Shown piece after piece: positions 50,474 through 58,721 of a DNA stretch of 64,000 nucleotides. Both the position numbers and the translations under genes were made by a program. Positions within the stretch are counted from its first letter, which is position 1, and each line of letters opens with the position of its first letter. This DNA comes from JBEIGE01 sp040382055 (GTDB lineage: Bacteria; Pseudomonadota; Gammaproteobacteria; Burkholderiales; Burkholderiaceae_C): the NCBI GenBank assembly GCA_040382055.1, contig JBEIGE010000018.1:1-64000 (forward strand), in the 5' to 3' direction. The notes under the pieces were generated by a model. The model ran no database searches, had not been told where the DNA came from, and saw only the letters and a program-made list of their open reading frames with translations.

Positions 50474-52963
50474 ATGAAATTTCCTGAATCCTGGTTGCGC
50501 GAGTTCTGCAACCCCCCTCTAACCACCCAACAGCTGGCCGACACACTGACCATGGCCGGGCTGGAGGTTGAGGAGCTGCAGCCGGTTGCGCCGCCGTTCA
50601 GCCATGTGGTGGTGGGCGAGATCAAAGCGGTGATGCAGCATCCCAATGCAGATCGCTTGCGTATTTGTCAGGTGGACGTAGGCCAACCCGCTTTGCTCAA
50701 CATCGTTTGTGGCGCACCTAACGCCCGCGTGGGCATCAAAGTGCCATGCGCACTCGTGGGCGCTGAATTGCCACCCGGAGACGATGGCAAGCCCTTTGTG
50801 ATCAAGCTTGGCAAGATTCGCGGTACAGAAAGCCAAGGCATGCTGTGTTCCGCCCAAGAACTGAAAATTTCACAGGATCAGGGCGGCTTGCTGGAGCTGG
50901 CTGACACAGCCCAGGTGGGTCAGAATATTCGCGAACATCTGCAACTTGATGACACGCTTTTCACACTCAAACTCACACCCAATCTGGCGCATTGCCTGAG
51001 TATTTACGGCGTAGCCCGTGAAGTTGCTGCACTCACGGGTTCACCCCTCAAAAGTCTGTATTTCCCCGCTTCTGCGGTTGGCACGCAAGAGACCTTGGCT
51101 GTCAAGGTCAGTGCTCCCGATCTGTGTGGTCGTTTTTCAGGTCGCATTGTGCGGCACCTCAATACAAAGGCCACTACGCCAGCGTGGATGGTGGATAGGC
51201 TCGCCCGATGCGGTCAGCGCAGCGTTACCGCACTAGTGGATATCTCCAACTATGTGATGTTCGAACTGGGGCGGCCTTCACATATTTTTGATCTCGAAAA
51301 AATTCACGGTAGCTTGGACGTCCGCTGGGCTAAGCCCGGGGAAGAACTCAAGTTGTTGAATGGCGCTACTGTCAGCTTGGACGACAAGGTTGGTGTGATT
51401 GCCGATGAAAGCCAGGTTGAGTCACTTGCCGGAATCATGGGCGGAGACGCTACTGCCGTCTCAGACAGCACCTGTCATATCTATTTGGAGGCAGCATTTT
51501 GGTGGCCCAAAGCCATTGCCGGCCGTTCGCGCAGATTCAATTTTTCCACCGATGCGGGCCACCGCTTTGAGCGGGGTGTTGACCCCGGCCAGACCGTCGA
51601 GCACATTGAACGCATCACCCAGCTAATTCTTGATATTTGTGGAACGCCCCAGACGGTTTGTGGTCCCGTTGATGACCTTAAAGCCAATATGCCTGAGTCA
51701 AAACCCGTGACTTTGCGCATTGCCAAAGCATCCTGTGTGTTGGGCATGCCCGTCACGCTGGCGCAATGTGCAGATGCCTTGGGTCGCTTAGGCTTGCCTC
51801 TGACTTGCACTGCTGCAGGGCTTGACACATCAGGTCAGCAAAACGGTCAGCATTTTGATCAGGGCGCGATCACCGTCATGCCCCCTTCCTGGCGGTTTGA
51901 CCTGCAAATTGAAGAGGATCTGATTGAGGAAGTCGCGCGAATGGTCGGTTATGAACACCTGCCTCATACGCCTCCCCTGGGGCCGATCACGGCCAAGATC
52001 AAGGCAGAGTCTGAACGCAGTCCGTTTATGGTCAGGCGTACCTTGGCTGCATTGGGCTACCAGGAAACGATTAATTTCAGTTTTTGCGAAGCCCGCTGGG
52101 AGCATGAGCTTGCCGGCAACCCAGATCCGATTCAACTTTTGAACCCCATTGCAAGCCAAATGAGTGTCATGCGCTCGTCTTTGCTGGGTTCTTTGCTACA
52201 AGTTTTGAAGTTCAACCTGGATCGTAAAGCCACTCGGGTAAGGGTATTCGAGCTCGGGAGGGTATTTTTACGTGACGCATCAGTGCAAAACACAGACACC
52301 ACTGTGCAGGGCTTTGACCAGCCCATGCGCGTGGCGGCCATGGCATGCGGCAGTTTGGACGAACTGCAATGGGGGCGCAAAGAACAACCCGTTGATTTCT
52401 TTGATGTCAAAGGAGATGTTGAGGCTTTGCTGGCACCGCTGGTGGCTGAATTTGAACCTGCTGAGCACCCAGCCATGCACCCTGGCCGATGCGCTCGTGT
52501 AATGATTGATGGAAGCCCAGTGGGATTTATTGGGGAACTGCATCCCAAATGGCGGCAGTCCTACGGGCTAACCCAGAACCCTGTGATGTTTGAGTTGGAA
52601 CTCGATGCTGTTCTGATTCGTCAAGTGGCAGTGTTCAGCCCGGTGGCCAAGTTCCAGCCCGTTGAAAGGGACATATCAATCATTGTTGCAGAATCGGTTA
52701 GCCACGCTGACGTGATGCACGCCATTTTGGCCGCCCCCACCCAAGGCATGGTCAAAAATGCGGTTTTATTTGATGTTTTTCGTTCTATATCTAGCGTTGC
52801 CGATGTAAACACGGTAGCGTTGCGTCCAGACGAGAAAAGCCTGACGGTCCGCCTCACCCTCAATAGCGACGTGGCCACGCTGACCGAGATCCAAATCGAG
52901 CCTGCCATTGCAGCGGTGTTGACGCAACTCCAAAGTGATGTAGGTGCGCGTCAGCGCACCTGA
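50474..52963 (+). CDS. pheT: Phenylalanine-tRNA ligase beta subunit
   Basis: The 829-residue beta subunit carries the tRNA-binding (EMAP-like) domain (about 40-150), B3/B4 editing domain, B5 domain, and a C-terminal ferredoxin-like anticodon-binding domain (SPVAKFQPVERDISIIV near 715-730). ACGACATG precedes the start with a GAG upstream. It is normal in length (family about 790-830). Its end lies 25 bases before ihfA. Confidence 0.98.
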   Translation: MKFPESWLREFCNPPLTTQQLADTLTMAGLEVEELQPVAPPFSHVVVGEIKAVMQHPNADRLRICQVDVGQPALLNIVCGAPNARVGIKVPCALVGAELPPGDDGKPFVIKLGKIRGTESQGMLCSAQELKISQDQGGLLELADTAQVGQNIREHLQLDDTLFTLKLTPNLAHCLSIYGVAREVAALTGSPLKSLYFPASAVGTQETLAVKVSAPDLCGRFSGRIVRHLNTKATTPAWMVDRLARCGQRSVTALVDISNYVMFELGRPSHIFDLEKIHGSLDVRWAKPGEELKLLNGATVSLDDKVGVIADESQVESLAGIMGGDATAVSDSTCHIYLEAAFWWPKAIAGRSRRFNFSTDAGHRFERGVDPGQTVEHIERITQLILDICGTPQTVCGPVDDLKANMPESKPVTLRIAKASCVLGMPVTLAQCADALGRLGLPLTCTAAGLDTSGQQNGQHFDQGAITVMPPSWRFDLQIEEDLIEEVARMVGYEHLPHTPPLGPITAKIKAESERSPFMVRRTLAALGYQETINFSFCEARWEHELAGNPDPIQLLNPIASQMSVMRSSLLGSLLQVLKFNLDRKATRVRVFELGRVFLRDASVQNTDTTVQGFDQPMRVAAMACGSLDELQWGRKEQPVDFFDVKGDVEALLAPLVAEFEPAEHPAMHPGRCARVMIDGSPVGFIGELHPKWRQSYGLTQNPVMFELELDAVLIRQVAVFSPVAKFQPVERDISIIVAESVSHADVMHAILAAPTQGMVKNAVLFDVFRSISSVADVNTVALRPDEKSLTVRLTLNSDVATLTEIQIEPAIAAVLTQLQSDVGARQRT

Positions 52964-52988
52964 CTCAATATTCCCAAGGTTTAGACGC

Positions 52989-53315
52989 ATGGAAATTTCT
53001 CTAGACAGCATTGAAACCCCCGCTTTGACGAAAGCCCAACTTGCCGAACTGCTTTTTGAGCAAATTGGCATGAACAAGCGTGAATCCAAGGACATGATTG
53101 ACGCGTTTTTTGACCTGATAGCAGGCCGTCTGGTAGATGGTCAGGACGTCAAAATATCCGGTTTTGGTAATTTTCAGATCCGTACCAAGGCTCCCAGGCC
53201 GGGACGAAACCCGAGAACGGGGGAAGCTATTCCTATAAAGGCTCGCAGAGTTGTGACTTTCCATGCCAGCCATAAATTGAAAGAGCAAATTCAGGGGCAA
53301 GGTGGATTAGGCTAG
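52989..53315 (+). CDS. ihfA: Integration host factor alpha subunit
   Basis: IHF is a heterodimer that bends DNA sharply at specific sites. The 108-residue protein has TKAQLAELLFEQIGMNKRES, the SGFGNFQIR segment and the DNA-wrapping arm PRPGRNPRTGEAIPI with the conserved Pro at its tip. The order pheT-ihfA is the standard one. An in-frame codon at 52944 lies inside pheT and is not used here. Length is normal. Confidence 0.97.
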   Translation: MEISLDSIETPALTKAQLAELLFEQIGMNKRESKDMIDAFFDLIAGRLVDGQDVKISGFGNFQIRTKAPRPGRNPRTGEAIPIKARRVVTFHASHKLKEQIQGQGGLG

Positions 53316-53351
53316 CCTTGGGCAACCTCGCTTTGGCGTTGATGCCATGCG

Positions 53352-53368
53352 TGCAAAGAACCTTTGCA
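53352..53368 (+). repeat. Short hairpin between ihfA and the MerR gene
   Basis: TGCAAAG and CTTTGCA form a 7-bp stem with a 3-base loop. No T-tract follows, so it is not a clear terminator. Confidence 0.3.
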
Positions 53369-53423
53369 TCAAAACTAAACCTAGAGTAACCTTGGCACTT
53401 TCACTTCTATCACATTGATTTCA

Positions 53424-53870
53424 ATGGAGAAAACTCTCCCCCCCATCCCGGCAAAACGCTATTTCACGATCGGTGAAGTCGGCGATTTGTGTGGTGTCAA
53501 GCCGCATGTGCTGCGCTATTGGGAGCAGGAGTTCGTTCAGCTACGACCCATGAAACGTCGCGGTAACCGCCGCTATTACCAGCACCAAGAAGTACTGATG
53601 ATTCGCCGGATACGTGATCTGCTTTACGACCAAGGATTCACCATCACGGGTGCTCGCAACAAAATGCAGGAGTTGTTGCAAGCAGAACGAGACCTGAGGC
53701 GCAATGGCGAAGTCCCCCCGGAGGGTGCAGAGGCTTCGGAGATGGCGGATTCAAAGTTGGAAGATTTTGAAGATATCTTGCCGATAGATGGAGAGTCGGT
53801 GAATTCAGAAACCCTGCATCAAGTTCGCCGCGAGCTATTTGAGATTAGGGATCTGTTGACTGCTGCATAG
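53424..53870 (+). CDS. MerR-family transcriptional regulator
   Basis: A 148-residue protein with the N-terminal winged helix-turn-helix YFTIGEVGDLCGVKPHVLRY and the second part RPMKRRGNRRYYQHQEV, then a helical segment and an acidic C-terminus. It lacks the metal-binding cysteines of MerR or CueR, so the inducer is unknown. This gene is regularly found after ihfA in betaproteobacteria. A start at TTG 53415 is possible. Confidence 0.92.
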   Translation: MEKTLPPIPAKRYFTIGEVGDLCGVKPHVLRYWEQEFVQLRPMKRRGNRRYYQHQEVLMIRRIRDLLYDQGFTITGARNKMQELLQAERDLRRNGEVPPEGAEASEMADSKLEDFEDILPIDGESVNSETLHQVRRELFEIRDLLTAA

Positions 53871-53918
53871 TCGGGTTGATCTCCATTCCTGACACCCATT
53901 TTTGCCCCGAACACACCC

Positions 53919-53924
53919 TATAAT
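53919..53924 (+). promoter_or_regulatory. -10 hexamer of the tRNA-Pro gene
   Basis: A consensus TATAAT lies 9 bases before the tRNA, fitting a start close to the mature 5' end. No convincing -35 hexamer was found at 16-18 bases upstream. Confidence 0.5.
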
Positions 53925-53933
53925 CTCTACCTT

Positions 53934-54010
53934 CGGTGTGTGGCGCAGCCTGGTAGCGCACTTGCATGGGGTGCAAGGGGTCGAAGGTTCGAATCCTTTC
54001 ACACCGACCA
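53934..54010 (+). tRNA. tRNA-Pro (GGG)
   Basis: 77 nucleotides including CCA. The acceptor CGGTGTG pairs with CACACCG, the anticodon stem CTTGC/GCAAG encloses the loop ATGGGGT with anticodon GGG, and the T arm is AGGTTCGAATCCT. It lies between the MerR gene and hppD. Confidence 0.97.
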
Positions 54011-54021
54011 TTAGGCAGTAC

Positions 54022-54057
54022 AAAGACCTTTAAGGAGCGATTCTTAAAGGTCTTTTT
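54022..54057 (+). terminator. Rho-independent terminator of tRNA-Pro
   Basis: A perfect 13-bp stem (54022-54034 and 54043-54055, 8-base loop) ends in TTTTT. It lies 11 bases after the tRNA. Confidence 0.9.
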
Positions 54058-54116
54058 CATTGGTAAAGTCCACCAAATGGCATCGCCAGCGTACGTTTAA
54101 CAGGGGCAAGTTCAAG

Positions 54117-55193
54117 ATGACTGATTTATTTGAGAATCCAATGGGGCTGTGCGGCTTTGAGTTCGTAGAGTTCGCCTCGCCTGAGGGTGGCATGATCGAG
54201 CCATTATTTGAAAAAATGGGCTTTTCTCTTGTTGCCCACCACCGATCTAAAGATGTGGTGCTCTACCGTCAAGGTGACATCAATTTCATTGTCAACCGTG
54301 AGCCACATAGTTTGGCTTGGTACTTTGCTGCAGAGCATGGCCCTTGTGCTTGCGCTCTGGCATTCCGTGTCAAAGACTCACACAAGGCTTATGCCCGTGC
54401 ATTGGAGATGGGGGCCCAACCCATTGAAGTTCCTACAGGCCCCATGGAGCTACGTCTTCCAGCGATCAAAGGCATTGGTGGAGCACCTCTGTATTTGATT
54501 GACCGGTTTGAAGAGGGTAAGAGTATTTACGACATCGACTTCAAGTTTATAGACGGTGTAGACCGTCACCCCAAGGGCCATGGATTTAAGAAGATCGATC
54601 ACCTGACGCATAACGTCTACAAAGGTCGCATGGCTTTTTGGGGTGGTTTTTACGAGAGAATTTTCAATTTTCGGGAGATCCGTTACTTTGACATCAAGGG
54701 CGAATACACCGGCCTAACCAGTCGCGCCATGACTGCACCAGACGGCTTGATTCGAATTCCGCTCAATGAAGAGTCTGGCCAAACGGGTGGGCAAATCGAA
54801 GAATATCTGATGCAATTCAACGGGGAAGGTATTCAGCATATCGCTTTGAGTTGCGTTGATCTTGTGGCAAGCGTAGATGCGCTTCAATTGGCTGGAATTC
54901 CACTCATGACAGCGCCCAACGATATTTATTACGAGATGCTGAACGACCGCATGCCCGGACATGGTGAACCCGTGCATGAACTTCAGACGCGAGGAATTTT
55001 GTTGGATGGCTCTACGGCCAACGGCGAAAGACGTTTGTTGCTACAAATTTTTTCACAAACTTTAATCGGTCCTGTTTTCTTTGAGTTCATTCAAAGAAAA
55101 AATGATGAAGGATTCGGCGAGGGTAATTTCAAAGCATTGTTTGACTCTTTGGAGCGTGATCAAATTCGCCGGGGCGTTGTAAAAGAGTCCTAA
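54117..55193 (+). CDS. hppD: 4-hydroxyphenylpyruvate dioxygenase
   Basis: HPPD converts 4-hydroxyphenylpyruvate to homogentisate in tyrosine breakdown. The 358-residue protein has two vicinal-oxygen-chelate halves; the iron ligands appear as IDHLTHNV (first His), EGIQHIAL (second His) and VFFEFIQRK (Glu). The ATG at 54117 gives the usual N-terminus NPMGLCGFEFVEFASP. Homogentisate dioxygenase is not adjacent, so the rest of the pathway is elsewhere. Confidence 0.95.
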   Translation: MTDLFENPMGLCGFEFVEFASPEGGMIEPLFEKMGFSLVAHHRSKDVVLYRQGDINFIVNREPHSLAWYFAAEHGPCACALAFRVKDSHKAYARALEMGAQPIEVPTGPMELRLPAIKGIGGAPLYLIDRFEEGKSIYDIDFKFIDGVDRHPKGHGFKKIDHLTHNVYKGRMAFWGGFYERIFNFREIRYFDIKGEYTGLTSRAMTAPDGLIRIPLNEESGQTGGQIEEYLMQFNGEGIQHIALSCVDLVASVDALQLAGIPLMTAPNDIYYEMLNDRMPGHGEPVHELQTRGILLDGSTANGERRLLLQIFSQTLIGPVFFEFIQRKNDEGFGEGNFKALFDSLERDQIRRGVVKES

Positions 55194-55239
55194 ATAAACC
55201 TGTTGTTGACGTCATGGTCTGAGAGACCTAAGTGATTGG

Positions 55240-55419
55240 TCAAGGCTGTATGTAAGCGGTTTTCACACTAGTAAAAAACTCGACGGCATATCTGCCTTGT
55301 TCGCGCGTACCAAAGCTGGAGGCTTTTCTGCCTCCAAATGGAACATGGGGATCTACGCCTTCTGTTGGTGCGTTGACCATAACCATTCCCGCTTGAAGAT
55401 TCTGTTTGAAATAGGTGGC
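55240..55419 (-). pseudogene. Aldehyde dehydrogenase C-terminal remnant
   Basis: On the minus strand the last 59 codons before the stop at 55240 read as an aldehyde dehydrogenase C-terminus: TYFKQNLQAGMVMVNAPT, HVPFGGRK, and GTREQGRYAVEFFTSVKTAY. This is the end of the alpha-ketoglutarate-semialdehyde/2,5-dioxovalerate dehydrogenase type. The remaining 400 or so residues are absent: upstream of 55419 the frame continues without likeness and soon enters the oppositely oriented LysR gene. So it is a truncated relic. Confidence 0.85.
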
Positions 55420-55458
55420 AGGTCTCCTGGATCCTAGTTCTTGAGAAAAACATTGCCA

Positions 55459-56376
55459 ATGTCTCTCACCAGATTCACATTTCGTCAATTCGAAGCTTTC
55501 GCTACTGTCGCTGAAACGCGTGGATTTGGGAGCGCTGGCCAGCGCATGGGGCTTTCTTCTTCTGCGGTCAGTCAATTGGTTGCAGAACTCGAATCCACAC
55601 TTGGATTTCGACTCTTTGATCGGCATACTCGCAGAGTAGAGCTCTCAAGTGCTGGAAGAGAGTTTCTGGGAGCTGTTCAATCTGTGCTTCGACATGTTCA
55701 GCAAACTGACTCAGCAGCATCAGATATCCGCAATAGAGCCTCGGGAATAGTGCGTGTTGCAGCTCCGATGGTGTTGGCTAGTTCGGTTTTACCTAGAGCC
55801 ATTGCTGAGTTCACCAGGGACCGCCCCAAGGTCGTCATTCGAATAAGGGATACGCCTGTCGATGGCTTGGTGGACCGTGTTGTGACCGGGGACGTTGACT
55901 TATCAGTGGGGCCTGACCGAGCAGATACAACTTATGTCACATCAACGGCTGCCTTTGATAGCCCCTGGGTTTTATGGTGCTCGCCCAAGCATCCTTTGGC
56001 TAAAAAAAGGGTACTGACCTGGTCTGATCTTCATGCAGTCGCTTTGGTCGCGGCAGGGCGGGATCACGAACAAAGCGTTGCACAAATGCATTTAAGCGCC
56101 CCGGAAGGGAGTCGTATTCGCCCCGTTGAAGTCGTTGACAACATCACAACCGCTCTAGGGCTCGCGGCGCAAGGCCTTGCTGCAACGCTGGCGCCTGAAT
56201 ACGTGGGAATCGTGGCTAGCTCGCTAGGCCTTGTTTCCCGGCGTGTGGTTAAGCCTGAAACCATCCGCAAAGTTTGTGTCTATAAATCAAACACTAGAGC
56301 TGTGAATCCTGCTGCAGAGGCATTTGCCGAATTTTTGGTTGAATGGCTAAGAAAGTGGAGTTTGCAGACTCGCTGA
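55459..56376 (+). CDS. LysR-family transcriptional regulator
   Basis: A 305-residue LysR-type regulator with an N-terminal winged helix-turn-helix (RFTFRQFEAFATVAETRGFG, LSSSAVSQLVAELE, FDRHTRRVELS) and a periplasmic-binding-protein-like effector domain. LysR genes are usually divergent from their targets; here the divergent partner is the aldehyde dehydrogenase relic, so its original target is probably lost. The Bug/DapA-type genes at 61-63 kb could be related targets, which is inference. The ATG at 55459 fits the family. Confidence 0.92.
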   Translation: MSLTRFTFRQFEAFATVAETRGFGSAGQRMGLSSSAVSQLVAELESTLGFRLFDRHTRRVELSSAGREFLGAVQSVLRHVQQTDSAASDIRNRASGIVRVAAPMVLASSVLPRAIAEFTRDRPKVVIRIRDTPVDGLVDRVVTGDVDLSVGPDRADTTYVTSTAAFDSPWVLWCSPKHPLAKKRVLTWSDLHAVALVAAGRDHEQSVAQMHLSAPEGSRIRPVEVVDNITTALGLAAQGLAATLAPEYVGIVASSLGLVSRRVVKPETIRKVCVYKSNTRAVNPAAEAFAEFLVEWLRKWSLQTR

Positions 56377-56516
56377 AGTCACCTGCATTTTTCCATCCTC
56401 ATCACATCTGAGTTCCGATTCAAAGAAGGCTTTCTCCTTGTCAGGGAAAACCTTGGTTTTCTTGGGATATGCTGTCACTAGAATGAGTCGAAACAAGATA
56501 ATTTCTCTGGAGACCC

Positions 56517-57050
56517 ATGAAAAACAAGACTGCCAGTGCTAACCCCGATGCCCCACGTGTCATAAAAAAGTACCCCAACCGGCGCTTGTATGACACGAAC
56601 ACTTCGACCTACATTACCCTGGCCGAAGTGCGTCAACTTGTGATGGCAAGCGACCCATTCATGGTGCAGGATGCAAAAACAGGTGAAGATCTCACGCGCA
56701 GCATTCTGTTACAAATTATTCTTGAAGAAGAAGCGGGTGGGAGCCCCATGTTTACCTCGTCGGTTTTATCCAACATCATTCGTTTTTATGGGCATGCGAT
56801 GCAGGGCTTTATGGGGGGCTATCTGGAAAAGAATATCCAGACGCTTCAGGATGTACAGACCCAGCTTACTCAGCAATCCAAGGGCCTCACCCCCGAGATG
56901 TGGTCTCAGTTCATGACCTTGCAGCCGCCAGTGCTTCAGGACATTCTCAACAAGAACCTTGAGCAGTCGAAAGCGCTTTTTTCTCAAATGCAGGAACAAA
57001 TGCAAAAGCAAACCGAACAAATGCTGGAGTCTTTTGGGCTCAAGCGCTAG
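56517..57050 (+). CDS. phaR: Polyhydroxyalkanoate synthesis repressor PhaR
   Basis: PhaR binds DNA and PHB granules and represses the phasin gene phaP. The 177-residue protein has the N-terminal DNA-binding domain VIKKYPNRRLYDT..S.YITL and the LLQIILEEE.GG..MFT segment of the PHB-accumulation domain, then a Gln/Met-rich coiled-coil tail (QMQEQMQKQTEQM). GGAG lies 7 bases before the ATG. phaC/phaA/phaB are not in the window. Confidence 0.95.
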   Translation: MKNKTASANPDAPRVIKKYPNRRLYDTNTSTYITLAEVRQLVMASDPFMVQDAKTGEDLTRSILLQIILEEEAGGSPMFTSSVLSNIIRFYGHAMQGFMGGYLEKNIQTLQDVQTQLTQQSKGLTPEMWSQFMTLQPPVLQDILNKNLEQSKALFSQMQEQMQKQTEQMLESFGLKR

Positions 57051-57104
57051 TTCTTCTGGGCTGAGTCGCCCGGATTTCATGCGAAATCAGGGGACAATAG
57101 GGTG

Positions 57105-58514
57105 ATGAGTGAAGTCCTGAACCCTAGCCCAAGTACATTTCCTGGCGCAGCGCCAAAAGTTGGTTTTGTAAGTCTTGGTTGCCCTAAAGCCCTGACGGAT
57201 TCAGAACTGATCCTGACTCAGCTTAGCGCTGAGGGATATCAAACCTCAAAAACCTTTGCTGGCGCAGACCTTGTCATTGTTAATACCTGTGGTTTTATCG
57301 ATGATGCAGTCAGGGAAAGTCTCGATACGATAGGCGAGGCACTTGCCGAGAATGGCCGGGTCATCGTGACGGGTTGCCTGGGCTCCAGGGAGGGTGAGGC
57401 CGGTGGCAATCTGGTCAAGCAGATGCACCCAAGTGTTCTGGCGGTCACCGGTCCGCATGCCACGCAGGAAGTCATGGATGCAGTGCATGCCAATCTTCCC
57501 AAGCCCCATGATCCGTTTATCGATCTGGTTCCCAATGCGTTTGGCTCTGCGGGTATCAAATTAACGCCACGACACTATGCTTACCTGAAAATCAGCGAAG
57601 GCTGTAACCACCGTTGCACCTTTTGCATCATTCCCTCCATGCGCGGGGATCTGGTGTCCCGGCCTGTAGGAGATGTTCTTAAAGAGGCCAGGGCATTGTT
57701 TGAGGGGGGAGTTAAAGAACTGCTTGTGATCAGCCAGGACACCTCTGCTTATGGCGTCGATGTGAAGTACCGAACAGGTTTCTGGGACGGTAAACCCATC
57801 AAGACACGTATGTTCGAACTGGTTCAGGCCTTGGCTGAAATGGCCGGGCCCTTTGGCGCTTGGGTACGCTTGCATTATGTGTATCCCTACCCATCTGTTG
57901 ATGAAATCATTCCCTTGATGGCCACTGGCAAGGTGTTGCCTTATCTGGATGTCCCGCTGCAGCACAGTCATCCTGATGTTCTCAGGCGCATGAAGCGCCC
58001 GGCCAGCGGCGAGAAGAATCTTGAGCGCATTCAAAGCTGGCGTGAGGTTTGCCCTGAAATTGTAGTTCGCAGCACCTTCATTGCAGGTTTTCCTGGCGAG
58101 ACCGAAACCGAGTTTCAGCATTTGCTCGACTTCGTTCGGGAGGCCGAGATAGACCGCGCGGGTTGCTTTGCCTACAGCCCGGTTAAAGGGGCTTTGGCAA
58201 ACGACATTCCAGGAATGCTGCCAAAAGAAGTTCGTGAAGAGCGTCGAGCGCTGTTTATGGCCGTTGCCGAGGAGGTGTCCATCGCTAAGCTGCGCAAGCG
58301 CACGGGCGCTTCCATGCAGGTCTTGGTCGATTCAGCACCCGGCATGGGCAAAAAGGGTGGAGTGGGTCGCACGTATGCTGATGCACCGGAAATTGATGGC
58401 GTGGTGCATCTGTTGCCACCCCAGAAAATCAGTAAAACCCTCAAAGTAGGTGAATTTACGCGGGCATTGGTGGTTGGCACTCAGGGACACGACCTGATTG
58501 CACAACCTGTTTGA
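57105..58514 (+). CDS. rimO: Ribosomal protein S12 methylthiotransferase RimO
   Basis: RimO adds a methylthio group to Asp88/89 of S12 using two iron-sulfur clusters. The 469-residue protein has the N-terminal domain with GFVSLGCPKALTDSE and further cysteines (NTCGFID, VTGCLGS), the radical-SAM motif CNHRCTFC near residue 167, and a C-terminal TRAM domain. The ATG at 57105 follows an in-frame GTG. RimO rather than MiaB is supported by the overall segment order. Confidence 0.96.
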   Translation: MSEVLNPSPSTFPGAAPKVGFVSLGCPKALTDSELILTQLSAEGYQTSKTFAGADLVIVNTCGFIDDAVRESLDTIGEALAENGRVIVTGCLGSREGEAGGNLVKQMHPSVLAVTGPHATQEVMDAVHANLPKPHDPFIDLVPNAFGSAGIKLTPRHYAYLKISEGCNHRCTFCIIPSMRGDLVSRPVGDVLKEARALFEGGVKELLVISQDTSAYGVDVKYRTGFWDGKPIKTRMFELVQALAEMAGPFGAWVRLHYVYPYPSVDEIIPLMATGKVLPYLDVPLQHSHPDVLRRMKRPASGEKNLERIQSWREVCPEIVVRSTFIAGFPGETETEFQHLLDFVREAEIDRAGCFAYSPVKGALANDIPGMLPKEVREERRALFMAVAEEVSIAKLRKRTGASMQVLVDSAPGMGKKGGVGRTYADAPEIDGVVHLLPPQKISKTLKVGEFTRALVVGTQGHDLIAQPV

Positions 58515-58533
58515 ATGGATAACGGACTTGCAA

Positions 58534-58564
58534 ATAAAAAAGCCGCTGATGACTCAACGGCTTT
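58534..58564 (-). terminator. Terminator of the tRNA-Leu gene (minus strand)
   Basis: An inverted repeat GCCGTTGA/TCAGCGGC with one G-U pair and a 4-base loop, extended by AAA/TTT, is followed on the minus strand by TTTATTTG. It stands 28 bases beyond the tRNA 3' end and is oriented for that gene. Confidence 0.8.
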
Positions 58565-58591
58565 ACAGAAAATTTGGGGATTTATCAGAAT

Positions 58592-58676
<85 letters not shown>

Positions 58677-58721
58677 TTTCAGGAAAGAGAGAATTGTATC
58701 AAACATTTAGAGAAAACCAGC

